Part shown: positions 8,000 through 16,772 of the stretch, in pieces
How positions within the stretch are numbered: the stretch's first letter is position 1
Layout of the letters: the number at the start of each line of letters is the position of its first letter
Origin: an uncultured Clostridia bacterium
GTDB lineage: Bacteria; Bacillota; Clostridia; Lachnospirales; Cellulosilyticaceae
NCBI GenBank assembly: GCA_937921505.1
Contig: CAKZUB010000021.1
Span: 1-33,569 of the forward strand
Length of the DNA stretch: 33,569 nt
Direction of reading: 5' to 3'
Program-made: the position numbers and the translations under genes
Notes under the pieces: generated by a model
The model's input: only the letters and a program-made list of their open reading frames with translations
What the model was told of the DNA's origin: nothing
Databases searched by the model: none

Positions 8000-8043
8000 G
8001 AAGAGATAATATTGCCGTTTTAGCAATATTATCTCTTCTTTTT
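8000..8043 (+). terminator. Terminator after cwlD
   Basis: A perfect 16-bp stem (8000-8015 with 8023-8038) with a seven-base loop, then a T-run that reaches the stop codon of the convergent MocR-type gene. Read from the minus strand it has only a short T-run, so it serves mainly cwlD. Confidence 0.88.
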
Positions 8044-9376
8044 AAAGATTTGTATGTAATAGGTATAAGATTTTATCAATATGGGTGGTATTAAGTTGAG
8101 AAATAGAGAGTCTGAAATAATCAGAATGGTTGGCATAAGTAAAAAGTGTTCCAGGAGAAACAACGATATTGTTTTGTATAAAAAGTTCACAAGTTCTGTC
8201 TAAAGATAGAGTTAAAGGCTTAAGCCAAAAAAAGATTCCACCATGAGCAGCATAGATTTCTATTTTATCCTTTAACTCAGATAAACCGTTATATAGATGA
8301 TTATATTTTTCTTTACATAACTCAAACATCAATTTTTTATTATCTTGAAGATAAGTGGATTCCAAATAATAACACAGAAGATATTCGTTAAAAGTGCACT
8401 CTATATCATCAGTAATGTTTTTTATCATATGAGAGGGGAGTAACACGAAACTGTAAGACAAATGGGGCAGATAAACTTTTGAAAAATGATAGATATAAAT
8501 GACCCTGTCCTTGGAGAAATGATGAAATAAAGAGTGCGGCTCGCTGGTATCATATAAAAATTCACTGAGTGTACCATCTTCAATAATATAACAATCATAA
8601 GTTCTAGCAAGTTCTACAATGCGTTGTTTTTGATCATCAGAGTAACATATGCCTGTTGGGTTTTGAAGGTAAGATGATAAAAAAATATAAGCTATATTAC
8701 CAGAACGCAGGTTTTTTTCAAGGACTTCTAAGTTTAGACCATCATGTGTTAAAGGGATTTCATAAATTTTGCATCCAATGGAACGCAAATAGGAAGAATA
8801 AGCTAAATCACTAAATTGTTCTATACATATGCCTTGTTTTGGAGAGAATTTAGAAAGAGTTAGCAAAAAGCTAGTAAAACTTTTAATAATACGCATCTGT
8901 GCAGATAAAGCCTTAATGCCTACAGCTTCTAAGAAATGACATGCATTTTGTTTGAGGAGGTTTCTCTCTCGGTACAGAGGATCGCAAAAAGCTCCCCAAC
9001 CCTCAAGCGAAACAATATGCTGCATTAAGTCTTTGCATAAAGATATAGGGAAAAGATCTTTAGAAAAGCCTAATGTACTGCAGTGAATATTACTCATTTC
9101 ATGAGAGCGACTTTCGGATAATAAAACAGCGGTACTTAAAGATACATAAGTGCCTTTACCTACATGAGCTTCAACTAAACCTTGATTTTCTAAAAGTTTA
9201 TAAGTACTTACAACAGTATCACGGTTAATAGACAGGTATTTAGATAAAGTTCTTATAGGTGGAAGTTTAGTGCCGCTTATTAATGCCCCAGATTGAATAA
9301 GTTTAGCTATTTCAGATGCAAGCTGTATGTAGAGAGGTGTTGGATCAGCCTTAGATAATTGTATGGCATAAAACAT
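8042..9376 (-). CDS. MocR-type GntR regulator with aminotransferase-like domain
   Basis: A 444-residue protein with a GntR winged helix at about residues 10-80 (PLYIQLASEIAKLI, then LPPIRTLSKYLSINRDTV, ending GKGTYV) and a fold-type I aminotransferase-like domain. FSK with Lys300 is the expected PLP-binding lysine, and the sequence before it carries NPTG. MocR proteins use PLP as effector or co-sensor and usually act on nearby genes (PdxR and GabR are the studied examples). The start follows AAGGGGGT at a good distance. No divergent aminotransferase or PLP-synthesis gene adjoins it here, so its target is unclear; self-control through the dyad at 9433-9444 is possible. Confidence 0.85.
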   Translation of the reverse strand: MFYAIQLSKADPTPLYIQLASEIAKLIQSGALISGTKLPPIRTLSKYLSINRDTVVSTYKLLENQGLVEAHVGKGTYVSLSTAVLLSESRSHEMSNIHCSTLGFSKDLFPISLCKDLMQHIVSLEGWGAFCDPLYRERNLLKQNACHFLEAVGIKALSAQMRIIKSFTSFLLTLSKFSPKQGICIEQFSDLAYSSYLRSIGCKIYEIPLTHDGLNLEVLEKNLRSGNIAYIFLSSYLQNPTGICYSDDQKQRIVELARTYDCYIIEDGTLSEFLYDTSEPHSLFHHFSKDRVIYIYHFSKVYLPHLSYSFVLLPSHMIKNITDDIECTFNEYLLCYYLESTYLQDNKKLMFELCKEKYNHLYNGLSELKDKIEIYAAHGGIFFWLKPLTLSLDRTCELFIQNNIVVSPGTLFTYANHSDYFRLSISQLNTTHIDKILYLLHTNL

Positions 9377-9432
9377 ATGTGAACCCCCTTGATGATAAAA
9401 GATAGAGAGAATAAGCTATATACCATATATAT

Positions 9433-9444
9433 TACAAATTTGTA
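9433..9444. promoter_or_regulatory. Palindrome upstream of the MocR-type gene
   Basis: TACAAATTTGTA is a perfect 12-bp palindrome 57 bases before the regulator start. A site for the regulator itself is plausible, but AT-rich palindromes of this size also arise by chance. Confidence 0.35.
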
Positions 9445-9466
9445 TAAATTATCATTCATAGTCTAA

Positions 9467-9491
9467 AAAAACCTGCTAGAATCAGCAGGTT
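9467..9491 (-). terminator. Terminator of the helicase-loader operon
   Basis: On the minus strand AACCTGCT/AGCAGGTT with a six-base loop is followed by TTTTT. The stem begins inside the stop codon of the DnaI-like gene. Confidence 0.85.
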
Positions 9492-10491
9492 ATAGATTAT
9501 TACTCGTATATTTTTTAAGTAATCTAATATCGGAACCTATAAATTTCAGGTTAGTGTAATTTCCAAATACACGAGATACAATACGTTCAGAATAATATTT
9601 ATTCCATTCGTTAGGGGCTACATTAGTTGAAATAATGGTAGCGTTTTGATGTAAATATCTTGTATTTAATACATCGAACAAATCACTTCCGGTAAAGGTA
9701 GATGAAGATTCTGTGCCAAGGTCATCGATAATAAGAAGATCAACAGTAAAGAGAGTGCTTAACATAGCTTTGGCAGTTTCTTCCATATCTTCACGGTGAA
9801 ATCTAGATTCTCCAAAGAGCTTGAAAAGCTGAGTAGAAGTGAGATAGAGTACAGTATAGTTTCTATCTAATAACTCTTTAGCAATACAATTACATAAAAA
9901 TGTTTTACCAAGCCCTGTATGTCCATAAAACAAAAGATTTTGTTTTTCATTCTCAAAGTTTTCAATAAATCCTACGCAAATTTGATGAATTTTTTCCATA
10001 TTACTATAAGGGGATCTGCCAGAAGCAGCATCTACTTGCTTAGAATAATAATTAAGGTTAAATGAATTAAAGTTTTCAATTTGAAGAATGCTTTTTAAAT
10101 TAGATTGCTCATAAGCTATATTAACAAGTCCTTGTCTAAAACAAGAACAAGGCTTATTATCTATAAACCCAGTATCTTGACACAAAGTACATTCGTAAAG
10201 TACGTCTAAATAGTTCTCAGGAAATCCAGCTTCAACCAGTAACATCTTTTTAGTAAATAGAAGGTCCTCAGAATTTCTTTGAAATGCCTCAATAGAAAGC
10301 GTATTAGGAGAAGTGATCATATTACGAACTAATTGAATACCACTTTGACTGAGCATTTTATCAATTTCCTCAATTTGAGGTGATTTATGATAAACTTCTT
10401 GAGCTCTTTTATGCTGATTTTTAACAGCTAAAGTGCGTTTGAAATCATACTCCCGCATGAGATGTTTATAGTGGAATTCTTTATTATTCAT
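9490..10491 (-). CDS. dnaI: DnaI/DnaC-like replicative helicase loader ATPase
   Basis: AAA+ ATPase that loads the replicative helicase at origins and restart sites. The protein has 333 residues. The N-terminal part holds four cysteines, C-T-L-C at 101-104 and C-S-C at 115-117, a zinc site as in the DnaI helicase-binding domain. Walker A GHTGLGKT is at 190-197 and Walker B LLIIDD at 252-257; the C-terminal arginine-rich part includes SERIVSRVFGN. The ATG at 10491 is chosen because GGAGG lies eight bases before it; the ATG at 10506 would use that same sequence as codons. The gene starts two bases past the end of the DnaB/DnaD-like gene, so the two are coupled. The choice between the names dnaI and dnaC is convention. 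Confidence 0.9.
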   Translation of the reverse strand: MNNKEFHYKHLMREYDFKRTLAVKNQHKRAQEVYHKSPQIEEIDKMLSQSGIQLVRNMITSPNTLSIEAFQRNSEDLLFTKKMLLVEAGFPENYLDVLYECTLCQDTGFIDNKPCSCFRQGLVNIAYEQSNLKSILQIENFNSFNLNYYSKQVDAASGRSPYSNMEKIHQICVGFIENFENEKQNLLFYGHTGLGKTFLCNCIAKELLDRNYTVLYLTSTQLFKLFGESRFHREDMEETAKAMLSTLFTVDLLIIDDLGTESSSTFTGSDLFDVLNTRYLHQNATIISTNVAPNEWNKYYSERIVSRVFGNYTNLKFIGSDIRLLKKYTSNNL

Positions 10492-10492
10492 A

Positions 10493-11557
10493 CTATGTTC
10501 CTCCATTTAATTTACGCTCTATATATTCGCTTTCTAGTTTTTCGAGTTCTTCAAAATTCCAATTATGAGAATAGATATCGTTGAACTTAGTCATCTTATT
10601 GGGACGTTTGCTAGAATGACTAGGTTCAGCAGATAATTGTTTCTTGCTTTCATAAGCTTTATCAAGAAGTAAAATATCATCAAGCGTTTTAACTTTGGCA
10701 TCATACCAAGAGACAAGAATAGAATCTACATAATTAAGGCTTGGTTTATTGGTTTGCATAACAGTACGCTTACAAGCTTCTAGAATAACCTCTAGGGTAA
10801 AGCTGTATGCGCTAAGCCATTTGTCAATACACTTTCTTTCTGAAAGTGTAATTGTACTCTTTGATGAACCAAGTGCAGAAAGTATTTTAAAGTATCTTTT
10901 ATCTAAAGTTACCTTCTCTTTGGCTTGTTCTACAGTAGTAATACCTGCATCTACCCAGCTAATTGCTACTTTTTCAATATAGTGCATTGCAGTATGGTTA
11001 TTAGATGCACAGTACTCAATAAGAAACTCGATCAGATCAAAAGGCATATGCAGCCAGTCGTAGAAGCTATAAAGTATTTTTTGATCAGTATTTGTAAGAA
11101 GCCTGCCCAAGTATTGCTCTGCTATCTTAAACAGCTTAGAAACACAATCACTGTCTTGGATATATAAATTAATTTCCTCGGTTCTATATTCGGGTCTTGA
11201 TTGAGATAGAATCGTCTTAGAAATAGGAAGCTGAGTAGGTGCTGTTTGAAGCGATGTTTTAGGTTTTTCTAAGTAAAAATTAAGCTCAAACTCTTTGGTT
11301 GGCAGTTCTTTAAAATGAAGAACCTCTGCCTTGTCCCAGTACTTTAAGGCTTGTAGGACCTCGGAATACAACATATCAAGTTCATGGGCCACATCTTCTA
11401 AAGAAAGACTCGTTTGAGCGGGGCTGTTTGAAAGTGCAAACAGATAAATATAGACTTTTAAATAGCCGCCAACTGTCTTAGGCATATAGTCCGTTATAAA
11501 CCAATAGGGAAGATGTACAAATGCGGGCTCGTGGACTAGAAATTTAACATATGCCAT
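10493..11557 (-). CDS. DnaB/DnaD-like replication initiation protein (two DnaD-type domains)
   Basis: A 354-residue protein with an N-terminal winged-helix region (about 20-85) and two tandem DnaD/DnaB_2 domains, at about 136-213 and 222-297. Each repeat carries the family's YxxxIxxxW signature: YIEKVAISW (193-201) and YVDSILVSW (276-284). In B. subtilis DnaD and DnaB act between DnaA and the DnaI-helicase complex. The position directly before the DnaI-like gene fits the B. subtilis dnaB-dnaI operon, while the repeat architecture is common in clostridial DnaD-domain proteins. The ATG follows AAGGAGG at a good distance. A promoter and four DnaA-box-like sites lie upstream. Confidence 0.88.
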   Translation of the reverse strand: MAYVKFLVHEPAFVHLPYWFITDYMPKTVGGYLKVYIYLFALSNSPAQTSLSLEDVAHELDMLYSEVLQALKYWDKAEVLHFKELPTKEFELNFYLEKPKTSLQTAPTQLPISKTILSQSRPEYRTEEINLYIQDSDCVSKLFKIAEQYLGRLLTNTDQKILYSFYDWLHMPFDLIEFLIEYCASNNHTAMHYIEKVAISWVDAGITTVEQAKEKVTLDKRYFKILSALGSSKSTITLSERKCIDKWLSAYSFTLEVILEACKRTVMQTNKPSLNYVDSILVSWYDAKVKTLDDILLLDKAYESKKQLSAEPSHSSKRPNKMTKFNDIYSHNWNFEELEKLESEYIERKLNGGT

Positions 11558-11598
11558 TTCAAAACCTCCTTGAAAAATTATCCTTTTCGTGTGTTAGT

Positions 11599-11629
11599 AT
11601 TATAGCACAAAATAAAGAAAATATGACAA
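11599..11629 (-). promoter_or_regulatory. Promoter of the helicase-loader operon
   Basis: On the minus strand TTGTCA (11624-11629), a 19-base spacer and a perfect TATAAT (11599-11604) preceded by TGC, an extended -10 that compensates for the long spacer. The leader is about 35 bases. Confidence 0.65.
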
Positions 11630-11630
11630 C

Positions 11631-11668
11631 AAAAAAATAAAAATCTCCCTTGATAAAGGGGAGATTTT
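11631..11668 (-). terminator. murC terminator
   Basis: On the minus strand AAAATCTCCC pairs with GGGAGATTTT around a nine-base loop, followed by TATTTTTTT. It separates murC from the helicase-loader promoter, so that operon depends on its own promoter. Confidence 0.85.
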
Positions 11669-11742
11669 GAGGATAAACTGTTGATAAATACGATACATAT
11701 TAACAACTCTCTATTAACGAAATATGTGGATGATGTGGATAA
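11668..11742 (-). promoter_or_regulatory. Cluster of four DnaA-box-like 9-mers upstream of the helicase-loader operon
   Basis: Reading the plus strand: TGAGGATAA (11668-11676), TGTTGATAA (11679-11687), TGTGGATGA (11725-11733) and TGTGGATAA (11734-11742). The last is the exact complement of TTATCCACA and the other three each differ at one base. All point the same way, along the operon. The last two are directly adjacent and the first two are two bases apart. The cluster fills the space between the murC stop and its terminator and ends about 39 bases upstream of the operon -35. A fifth perfect copy is inside murC (12062-12070). Confidence 0.6.
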
Positions 11743-13125
11743 CTATCTTCCGAGTAATATATCAGCAACTTGATTGATATTGCCAGCGCCCATTGTAATG
11801 ATTAAGTCCTTAGGTACAGCGTGTTCAAGTAAGTAATTAGCAATTTCATCAAAGTCACTCATATATAAAGCTTGTTTGCCAAGGCTGTGGATTATTTTAA
11901 CAATATCTTGTGCAGAAATATCCCCAGGATCTTTTTCGCGAGCAGCATAAATATCTGTAATAATTACATTATCAGCTTGAGAAAGAACTTCGGCAAACTC
12001 ATGGAGAAATGCCTTAGTTCGTGTATAAGTATGAGGTTGGAAGACAATATAAAGTGCATTATGTGGATAAGCTTTAGCGACTTTCAAAGTAGCATCAATC
12101 TCTGTAGGATGATGTGCATAGTCGTCTACTAAGGTAATATCATGGATTTTTCCTTTTATTTCAAAACGTTGATTTGCACCAGTAAAGAGATTAAGACCTG
12201 TGTTTAGTTTATCTAGGGGAATTTCTAAATAATGACATACCGCACATACAGATAAACAGTTGAGTATGTTATGAGTACCAGGAGCATTGAGTGTAATATG
12301 ACCTTGTAACAAGTCATTGTAGTAGACATCAAAAGAAGCACAAGCTTTATCGTCGAAAGTAATATCCTTTGCATACCAATTAAAGTCAGCAGTAAGCCCA
12401 AAGGTTTCTGTTTGACATTGAAGGGGAGCTAGAAATTCATCTAGTGCACCGAGCTCTCCATTAATTGCAAGAAAGCCATCTTTAGGAATAGAACAAGCAA
12501 ACTTTTGAAAAGATTCTCGTATATGGCTGAGATCTTTGAAATAATCTAAATGGTCTGCTTCGATGTTTAGAATGATACCTATCCTAGGGAAAAAATCTAA
12601 AAAACTATCACAGTATTCACAAGCCTCAGTAACAAAAAAATCAGACTTGCCAATTCGAATATTACCATTTAGTGCTTTTAATATGCCGCCAACTGTAATA
12701 GTAGGATCAAGATCTGCAGATAATAAGCCGTGAGATAACATAGATGTAGTAGTTGTTTTGCCGTGAGTTCCAGAAATACAGATAGGAAACTTATAATCTT
12801 TCATAATAAGACCTAGAAACTGAGAACGCGTTACACAATCTTTATTTGTTTTTTTACATGCTAAAAGTTCAGGATTATCCTGATTAATAGCCGCTGTATA
12901 AACGACAAGATCAATATCATCGGTTATAGTAGATGCACTATGTCCATAATAGACTTTAATGCCTATTTCTTCTAAGTGAAGTGTTGTTTGAGAACTTTTC
13001 AAATCAGAGCCAGTTACAGTGAATCCTCGACTGTGAACAATTTCTGCAAGTCCACTCATACTGATGCCGCCGATACCTATGAAATGTATTTTCTTTTTAT
13101 GAGATAAACAATTAAGATTTGTCAT
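11743..13125 (-). CDS. murC: UDP-N-acetylmuramate-L-alanine ligase
   Basis: Cytoplasmic Mur ligase that adds L-alanine to UDP-MurNAc using ATP, the first peptide step of peptidoglycan precursors. The protein has 460 residues. N-terminal IHFIGIGGISMSGLAEI (UDP-binding), the ATP loop GTHGKTTTT at 119-127, the central ACEYCDSF, and DDYAHHPTEI in the C-terminal region are all present. The ATG at 13125 follows AAAGGA; a longer reading upstream adds only a non-family, hydrophobic stretch over promoter-like DNA. A candidate promoter on the minus strand has TTGCAT at 13189-13194 and a TATTAT 15 or 18 bases later. It ends three bases from the DnaA-box cluster and has its own terminator. Confidence 0.96.
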   Translation of the reverse strand: MTNLNCLSHKKKIHFIGIGGISMSGLAEIVHSRGFTVTGSDLKSSQTTLHLEEIGIKVYYGHSASTITDDIDLVVYTAAINQDNPELLACKKTNKDCVTRSQFLGLIMKDYKFPICISGTHGKTTTTSMLSHGLLSADLDPTITVGGILKALNGNIRIGKSDFFVTEACEYCDSFLDFFPRIGIILNIEADHLDYFKDLSHIRESFQKFACSIPKDGFLAINGELGALDEFLAPLQCQTETFGLTADFNWYAKDITFDDKACASFDVYYNDLLQGHITLNAPGTHNILNCLSVCAVCHYLEIPLDKLNTGLNLFTGANQRFEIKGKIHDITLVDDYAHHPTEIDATLKVAKAYPHNALYIVFQPHTYTRTKAFLHEFAEVLSQADNVIITDIYAAREKDPGDISAQDIVKIIHSLGKQALYMSDFDEIANYLLEHAVPKDLIITMGAGNINQVADILLGR

Positions 13126-13277
13126 GGAAGTAATCCTTTCAATGAACGATATAAGATATTTTAAATAATAATATACACTTATCATAATATGCAATATAGT
13201 ATTTTATAATTATATAACAGAACCAAAATAATAAACATATTTTTTTAAAATAAACAAATATTAGAGGAATAAGAACG

Positions 13278-13321
13278 AAAAACGAATGTTTTAAAGGAAA
13301 AGCTTTTAAATATTCGGATTT
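13278..13321 (+). promoter_or_regulatory. Pair of inverted PurBoxes before purR
   Basis: AAAAACGAATGTT (13278-13290, 10 of 13 matches to the PurBox) faces AATATTCGGATTT (13309-13321, 12 of 13). The second box is identical to the one before purA, and the CGAA-to-TTCG gap is again 26 bases. The second box ends six bases before the -10, so PurR binding should shut its own promoter. Confidence 0.75.
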
Positions 13322-13370
13322 ATGTTTATAATGAAAGTAATACTTAGAGTTTATAAAAGGAGAGAAAATA

Positions 13371-14183
13371 ATGAAAAAGGTGCAAAAACATGACAGAGTA
13401 AGTGTTATCACCAATATTTTAACAAATAACCCCAATAAAATATTTACGCTTACTCACTTTTGTGACATTTTTAAATGTGCCAAGTCTACACTCAGTGAAG
13501 ACTTAGATATTATAAAAGATATTTTTAGAAATTATGAGTTAGGATCTATAGAAACAGTATCAGGAGCAGCGGGAGGGGTCTACTATAATCCTCTTATGAC
13601 AAAAGAACAAATGCAAGACTTTACAAAAAAACTATGTGAATTTATTAATACACCGGATAGAATTATTCCAGGTGGGTATATATATACTAATGATCTATTA
13701 TATTCTCCCCACATATCTAAAAATATAGGGACTGCCTTAGCAAGCCTCTTTAAGCATGTTCAATTTGATTATGTCATTACGGTTGAAACAAAAGGTATTC
13801 CGATAGCACTTATGACAGCTATGGTTCTTAATAAGCCTATGGTTGTTGTGAGAAATCAAAGCAAATTAACAGATGGAACAGTTATTCATATGAATTATAT
13901 TACAGGAAGCAACCATAGAATTAAAACAATGTGCCTTTCGACGCGAGCTATTAAAAAGGGATGTAAAGTTTTATTTATAGATGACTTTATGAAAGCTGGG
14001 GGGACAGCAAAAGGTATTATTGACTTGATGTTAGAATTTGAAGCAGAGGTAGTAGGCGTAGGGGTTCTGATGGCAACTAAAGCACCAACAGAAAAACTTG
14101 TAGAAGATTTTAAGACATTATTATGGCTAGATACAGTAGATGAAAACAATAAAGTAGTAGATATTTACAGTTTACAAGAATAG
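13371..14183 (+). CDS. purR: PurR, purine operon repressor
   Basis: Bacillus-type PurR, not the LacI-type PurR of E. coli. The 270-residue protein has an N-terminal winged helix (about 1-75) and a type I phosphoribosyltransferase-like domain. The PRPP loop LFIDDFMKAGGT is at 201-212, and VETKGIPIA begins at 138. PRPP binding releases it from PurBoxes, so transcription rises when PRPP is plentiful. The start follows AAAAGGAGAG. A TATAAT is at 13327-13332 with a weak -35. It heads the plus-strand run that also contains prs, the PRPP source, and its PurBoxes indicate self-control. yabJ, which follows purR in B. subtilis, is absent; glgC comes next. Confidence 0.94.
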   Translation: MKKVQKHDRVSVITNILTNNPNKIFTLTHFCDIFKCAKSTLSEDLDIIKDIFRNYELGSIETVSGAAGGVYYNPLMTKEQMQDFTKKLCEFINTPDRIIPGGYIYTNDLLYSPHISKNIGTALASLFKHVQFDYVITVETKGIPIALMTAMVLNKPMVVVRNQSKLTDGTVIHMNYITGSNHRIKTMCLSTRAIKKGCKVLFIDDFMKAGGTAKGIIDLMLEFEAEVVGVGVLMATKAPTEKLVEDFKTLLWLDTVDENNKVVDIYSLQE

Positions 14184-14219
14184 ACAAAATATTTATTTGC
14201 TTATATTAGAATTTAAATA

Positions 14220-14248
14220 TTGTAAATAATATACAGAAATGATAAAAT
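14220..14248 (+). promoter_or_regulatory. Promoter of glgCD
   Basis: TTGTAA (14220-14225), a 17-base spacer and TAAAAT (14243-14248), 68 bases before the glgC start. Confidence 0.55.
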
Positions 14249-14316
14249 AAAATGGTATAAAATAAAAATTTGAGTGGTAATAAAACTAGGCTTTATTAGT
14301 AGTGAGGAGGGTTTGA

Positions 14317-15579
14317 ATGAATAAAAAAGAGATGATTGCTATGTTGTTAGCAGGAGGACAAGGGAGCAGGCTAGGCATTCTTACAAAACAGATTGCTAAA
14401 CCTGCTGTTATGTTTGGAGGAAAGTATAGAATTATAGATTTTCCTCTAAGTAATTGTATAAATTCAGGAATAGATACAGTAGGCGTACTCACACAGTATG
14501 AGCCGTTACTCCTTACCAGACACATAGGTATAGGCATACCATGGGACTTAGACCGAAAAACAGGAGGAGTCACAGTGCTGCCGCCATTTGTAAAGGGGAA
14601 TGAAGGGTCTTGGTACTCTGGTACTGCTAATGCAATCTACCACAACATCAGATATATTGATGAATATAATCCAAAATATATTCTAGTATTATCAGGAGAT
14701 CATGTTTATAAGATGGATTATAGTGCTATGTTAGAAGAGCACAAGGCAAATAACTCTGATGTTACTATTGCCGTTATTGAAGTGCCACTTGATATTGCTA
14801 ATCAATTTGGTATTATGAATACGAGTGAAGATGGAAAGATTGTAGAATTTGAAGAAAAACCAGAGAATCCAAAGAGCAACTTAGCTTCTATGGGGATTTA
14901 TATATTTACATGGGAGGTATTAAAAGAGGCACTTATTAAAGATAATGAAATCCATACAAAAAGTGATTTTGGGAAACATATTATTCCTGATATGATTGCA
15001 ACACAAAAAAATGTATGTGCTTATAGATTCAATGACTATTGGAGAGATATTGGAACGATTGAAGCTTATTGGAAAGCGAATATGGAGCTTACTGATACAG
15101 TGCCAGTATTTAATCTATATGAAGAATTTTGGAAGATATATACAAACATAGAACATCAACTGCCACAGTATTCAGGGGAAAAAGCAGTATTGCAGCAATC
15201 TATTGTATCAGAAGGCTGTGACATCTATGGAGAGGTCTATAATTCAGTACTTGGACCTAAGGTCATTATTGAAGAAGGCGCAATTGTTAAGAATTCAATT
15301 ATAATGGCTGAAACCGTTATTAAAAAAGGTGCTCATTTAGAAATGTGTATTGTATCAGAAAAGTGTGAGATTGGGGAAAATACATGGATAGGAGTAGGAG
15401 AAAATACTCCGCATGTAAGTAAGCCGCATATTTACTCAGATGGCATTACAGTAATAGGAGATAACACAGTGATACCGAGTGACATTAAAATAGGTAAGAA
15501 CTGTGAAGTAGGTGGACATACCTTAAAAGAACATTACAGCAACGGAAATTTAGAGAGCGGTCATTCGCTTATCATGTAA
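14317..15579 (+). CDS. glgC: Glucose-1-phosphate adenylyltransferase, catalytic subunit
   Basis: Makes ADP-glucose from glucose-1-phosphate and ATP, the first committed step to glycogen (granulose in clostridia). The 420-residue protein has the nucleotidyltransferase start [15 protein letters not shown], then [17 protein letters not shown], the GDHVYKMDY metal/nucleotide motif, and [11 protein letters not shown] at the sugar-phosphate site. A C-terminal left-handed beta-helix follows. All catalytic positions I can recognise are intact. The start follows GAGGAGGG. glgD begins 11 bases after the stop, so the two are translated together. No glgA or glgB lies in this window, so the rest of the pathway must be elsewhere. 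Confidence 0.95.
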   Translation: MNKKEMIAMLLAGGQGSRLGILTKQIAKPAVMFGGKYRIIDFPLSNCINSGIDTVGVLTQYEPLLLTRHIGIGIPWDLDRKTGGVTVLPPFVKGNEGSWYSGTANAIYHNIRYIDEYNPKYILVLSGDHVYKMDYSAMLEEHKANNSDVTIAVIEVPLDIANQFGIMNTSEDGKIVEFEEKPENPKSNLASMGIYIFTWEVLKEALIKDNEIHTKSDFGKHIIPDMIATQKNVCAYRFNDYWRDIGTIEAYWKANMELTDTVPVFNLYEEFWKIYTNIEHQLPQYSGEKAVLQQSIVSEGCDIYGEVYNSVLGPKVIIEEGAIVKNSIIMAETVIKKGAHLEMCIVSEKCEIGENTWIGVGENTPHVSKPHIYSDGITVIGDNTVIPSDIKIGKNCEVGGHTLKEHYSNGNLESGHSLIM

Positions 15580-15590
15580 GGGAGGAAACT

Positions 15591-16700
15591 ATGAGAGCTA
15601 TTGGTATAATATTAGCAGGTGGAAAAAGAAGTACACTTGGGGTACTTACAAAACAAAGAAATTTAGCAGCGATGCCTATTGGTGGATCTTATCGCGCAAT
15701 AGACTTTGCACTTAGTAACCTAAGTAATTCAGGGATTAAAAAAGTAGCAGTCATCTCTCAGTATAGTGCAAGATCACTTGCTGATCATATAGGTTCGTCA
15801 AAATGGTGGGATTTTGGAAGAAAGAAGACAGGCTTATTTTTATTTACGCCTCATATGATCAATCAAGATGGGTTTGGTTTTAGGGGAACAGCAGACTCCA
15901 TTTTTCAAAACATTGAGTTCTTAAAAAAGAGTAATGAACCTTACGTAGTCATTACTTCGGGAGAACAAATTTACAGATTAGACTATGAAAAAATTATTAA
16001 ATATCATGAGAAAAAAGATGCAGATATTACACTTGTATGTAAAGATTTAAACACTTATGAAGTTGAAGATTACGGGGTTATAGGTCTTGACGCTGACAAT
16101 AAGATGATAGAATTTGAAGAAAAGCCACTCAATCCTCAGTATACTACAGTATCTCTAGGAATCTATGTTATTAGCAGAGAGCTTCTTATTAAGCTTTTAG
16201 AAGAATTAGAGTTAGATGGAAGATATAGTATTGTTAATGATATTATTATTCGTTATAGAAAAAAATTAAAAATTTATGGTTATTTATTTGAAGACTATTG
16301 GAGAAGAATACGAGATATTAATGAATTTTATAGAATTAATATGGATTTCTTAACACCAGAAGTTAGAAAGCTATTTTTTAATACTTATCCTTTAATTTCA
16401 ACAAAAGCTAAAGATGAGCCACCAGCTAAATTTAATGCTCAGGCAAAGGTTACTAATAGTATTATAAGTGGCGGAGATATTATTAATGGTCATATTGAAA
16501 ACTCTGTGCTTTTTAGAAAGGTATTTGTTGGTGAGGGTACTATTGTTAAAGACTCTATTATTATGGAAGGTGCAACCATTGGAAAGGGATGCATTATAGA
16601 AAATGCCATCTTAGATAAGCAAGTTTTTGTATCAGATGGACAAAAGGTAGTAGGAACAAAGGATAAAATTATTTTATTAGAAAAAAGAAATATTGTATAA
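15591..16700 (+). CDS. glgD: GlgD, regulatory subunit of ADP-glucose synthesis
   Basis: A GlgC-like protein of 369 residues whose catalytic start has decayed: GGKRSTLGVLTKQRNLAAMPIGG stands where GlgC has GGQGSRLG...AKPAVMFGG, and GEQIYRLDY replaces GDHVYKMDY. In Bacillota GlgD forms a hetero-oligomer with GlgC and raises its activity while being nearly inactive alone. A C-terminal beta-helix remains. The start follows GGGAGG. It closes a two-gene unit with glgC, and I see no strong terminator after it. Confidence 0.92.
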   Translation: MRAIGIILAGGKRSTLGVLTKQRNLAAMPIGGSYRAIDFALSNLSNSGIKKVAVISQYSARSLADHIGSSKWWDFGRKKTGLFLFTPHMINQDGFGFRGTADSIFQNIEFLKKSNEPYVVITSGEQIYRLDYEKIIKYHEKKDADITLVCKDLNTYEVEDYGVIGLDADNKMIEFEEKPLNPQYTTVSLGIYVISRELLIKLLEELELDGRYSIVNDIIIRYRKKLKIYGYLFEDYWRRIRDINEFYRINMDFLTPEVRKLFFNTYPLISTKAKDEPPAKFNAQAKVTNSIISGGDIINGHIENSVLFRKVFVGEGTIVKDSIIMEGATIGKGCIIENAILDKQVFVSDGQKVVGTKDKIILLEKRNIV

Positions 16701-16772
16701 GAAGCTACTAAATTAACTATATGTGTAAAGTATTATAAAAATTACCAAAAAAAGAAATAAAATAAAATAATA

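Noticed and set aside
11558..11742. A replication origin at the DnaA-box cluster
   Set aside because: There is no dnaA or dnaN gene, no long box array and no clear unwinding element, and the gap is only 185 bases. Regulation of the loader operon fits better.
12062..12070. Perfect DnaA box inside murC
   Set aside because: A single box in coding sequence, about 320 bases from the cluster; recorded only as context.
13139..13435. Hydrophobic open frame on the minus strand over the murC-purR gap
   Set aside because: It overlaps the PurBoxes, both promoters and the purR start, has AT-driven composition and no ribosome binding site.
15591..16700. GlgD as a degenerate pseudogene of glgC
   Set aside because: The frame is intact, and loss of catalytic motifs is the normal state of GlgD, which works as a partner subunit.
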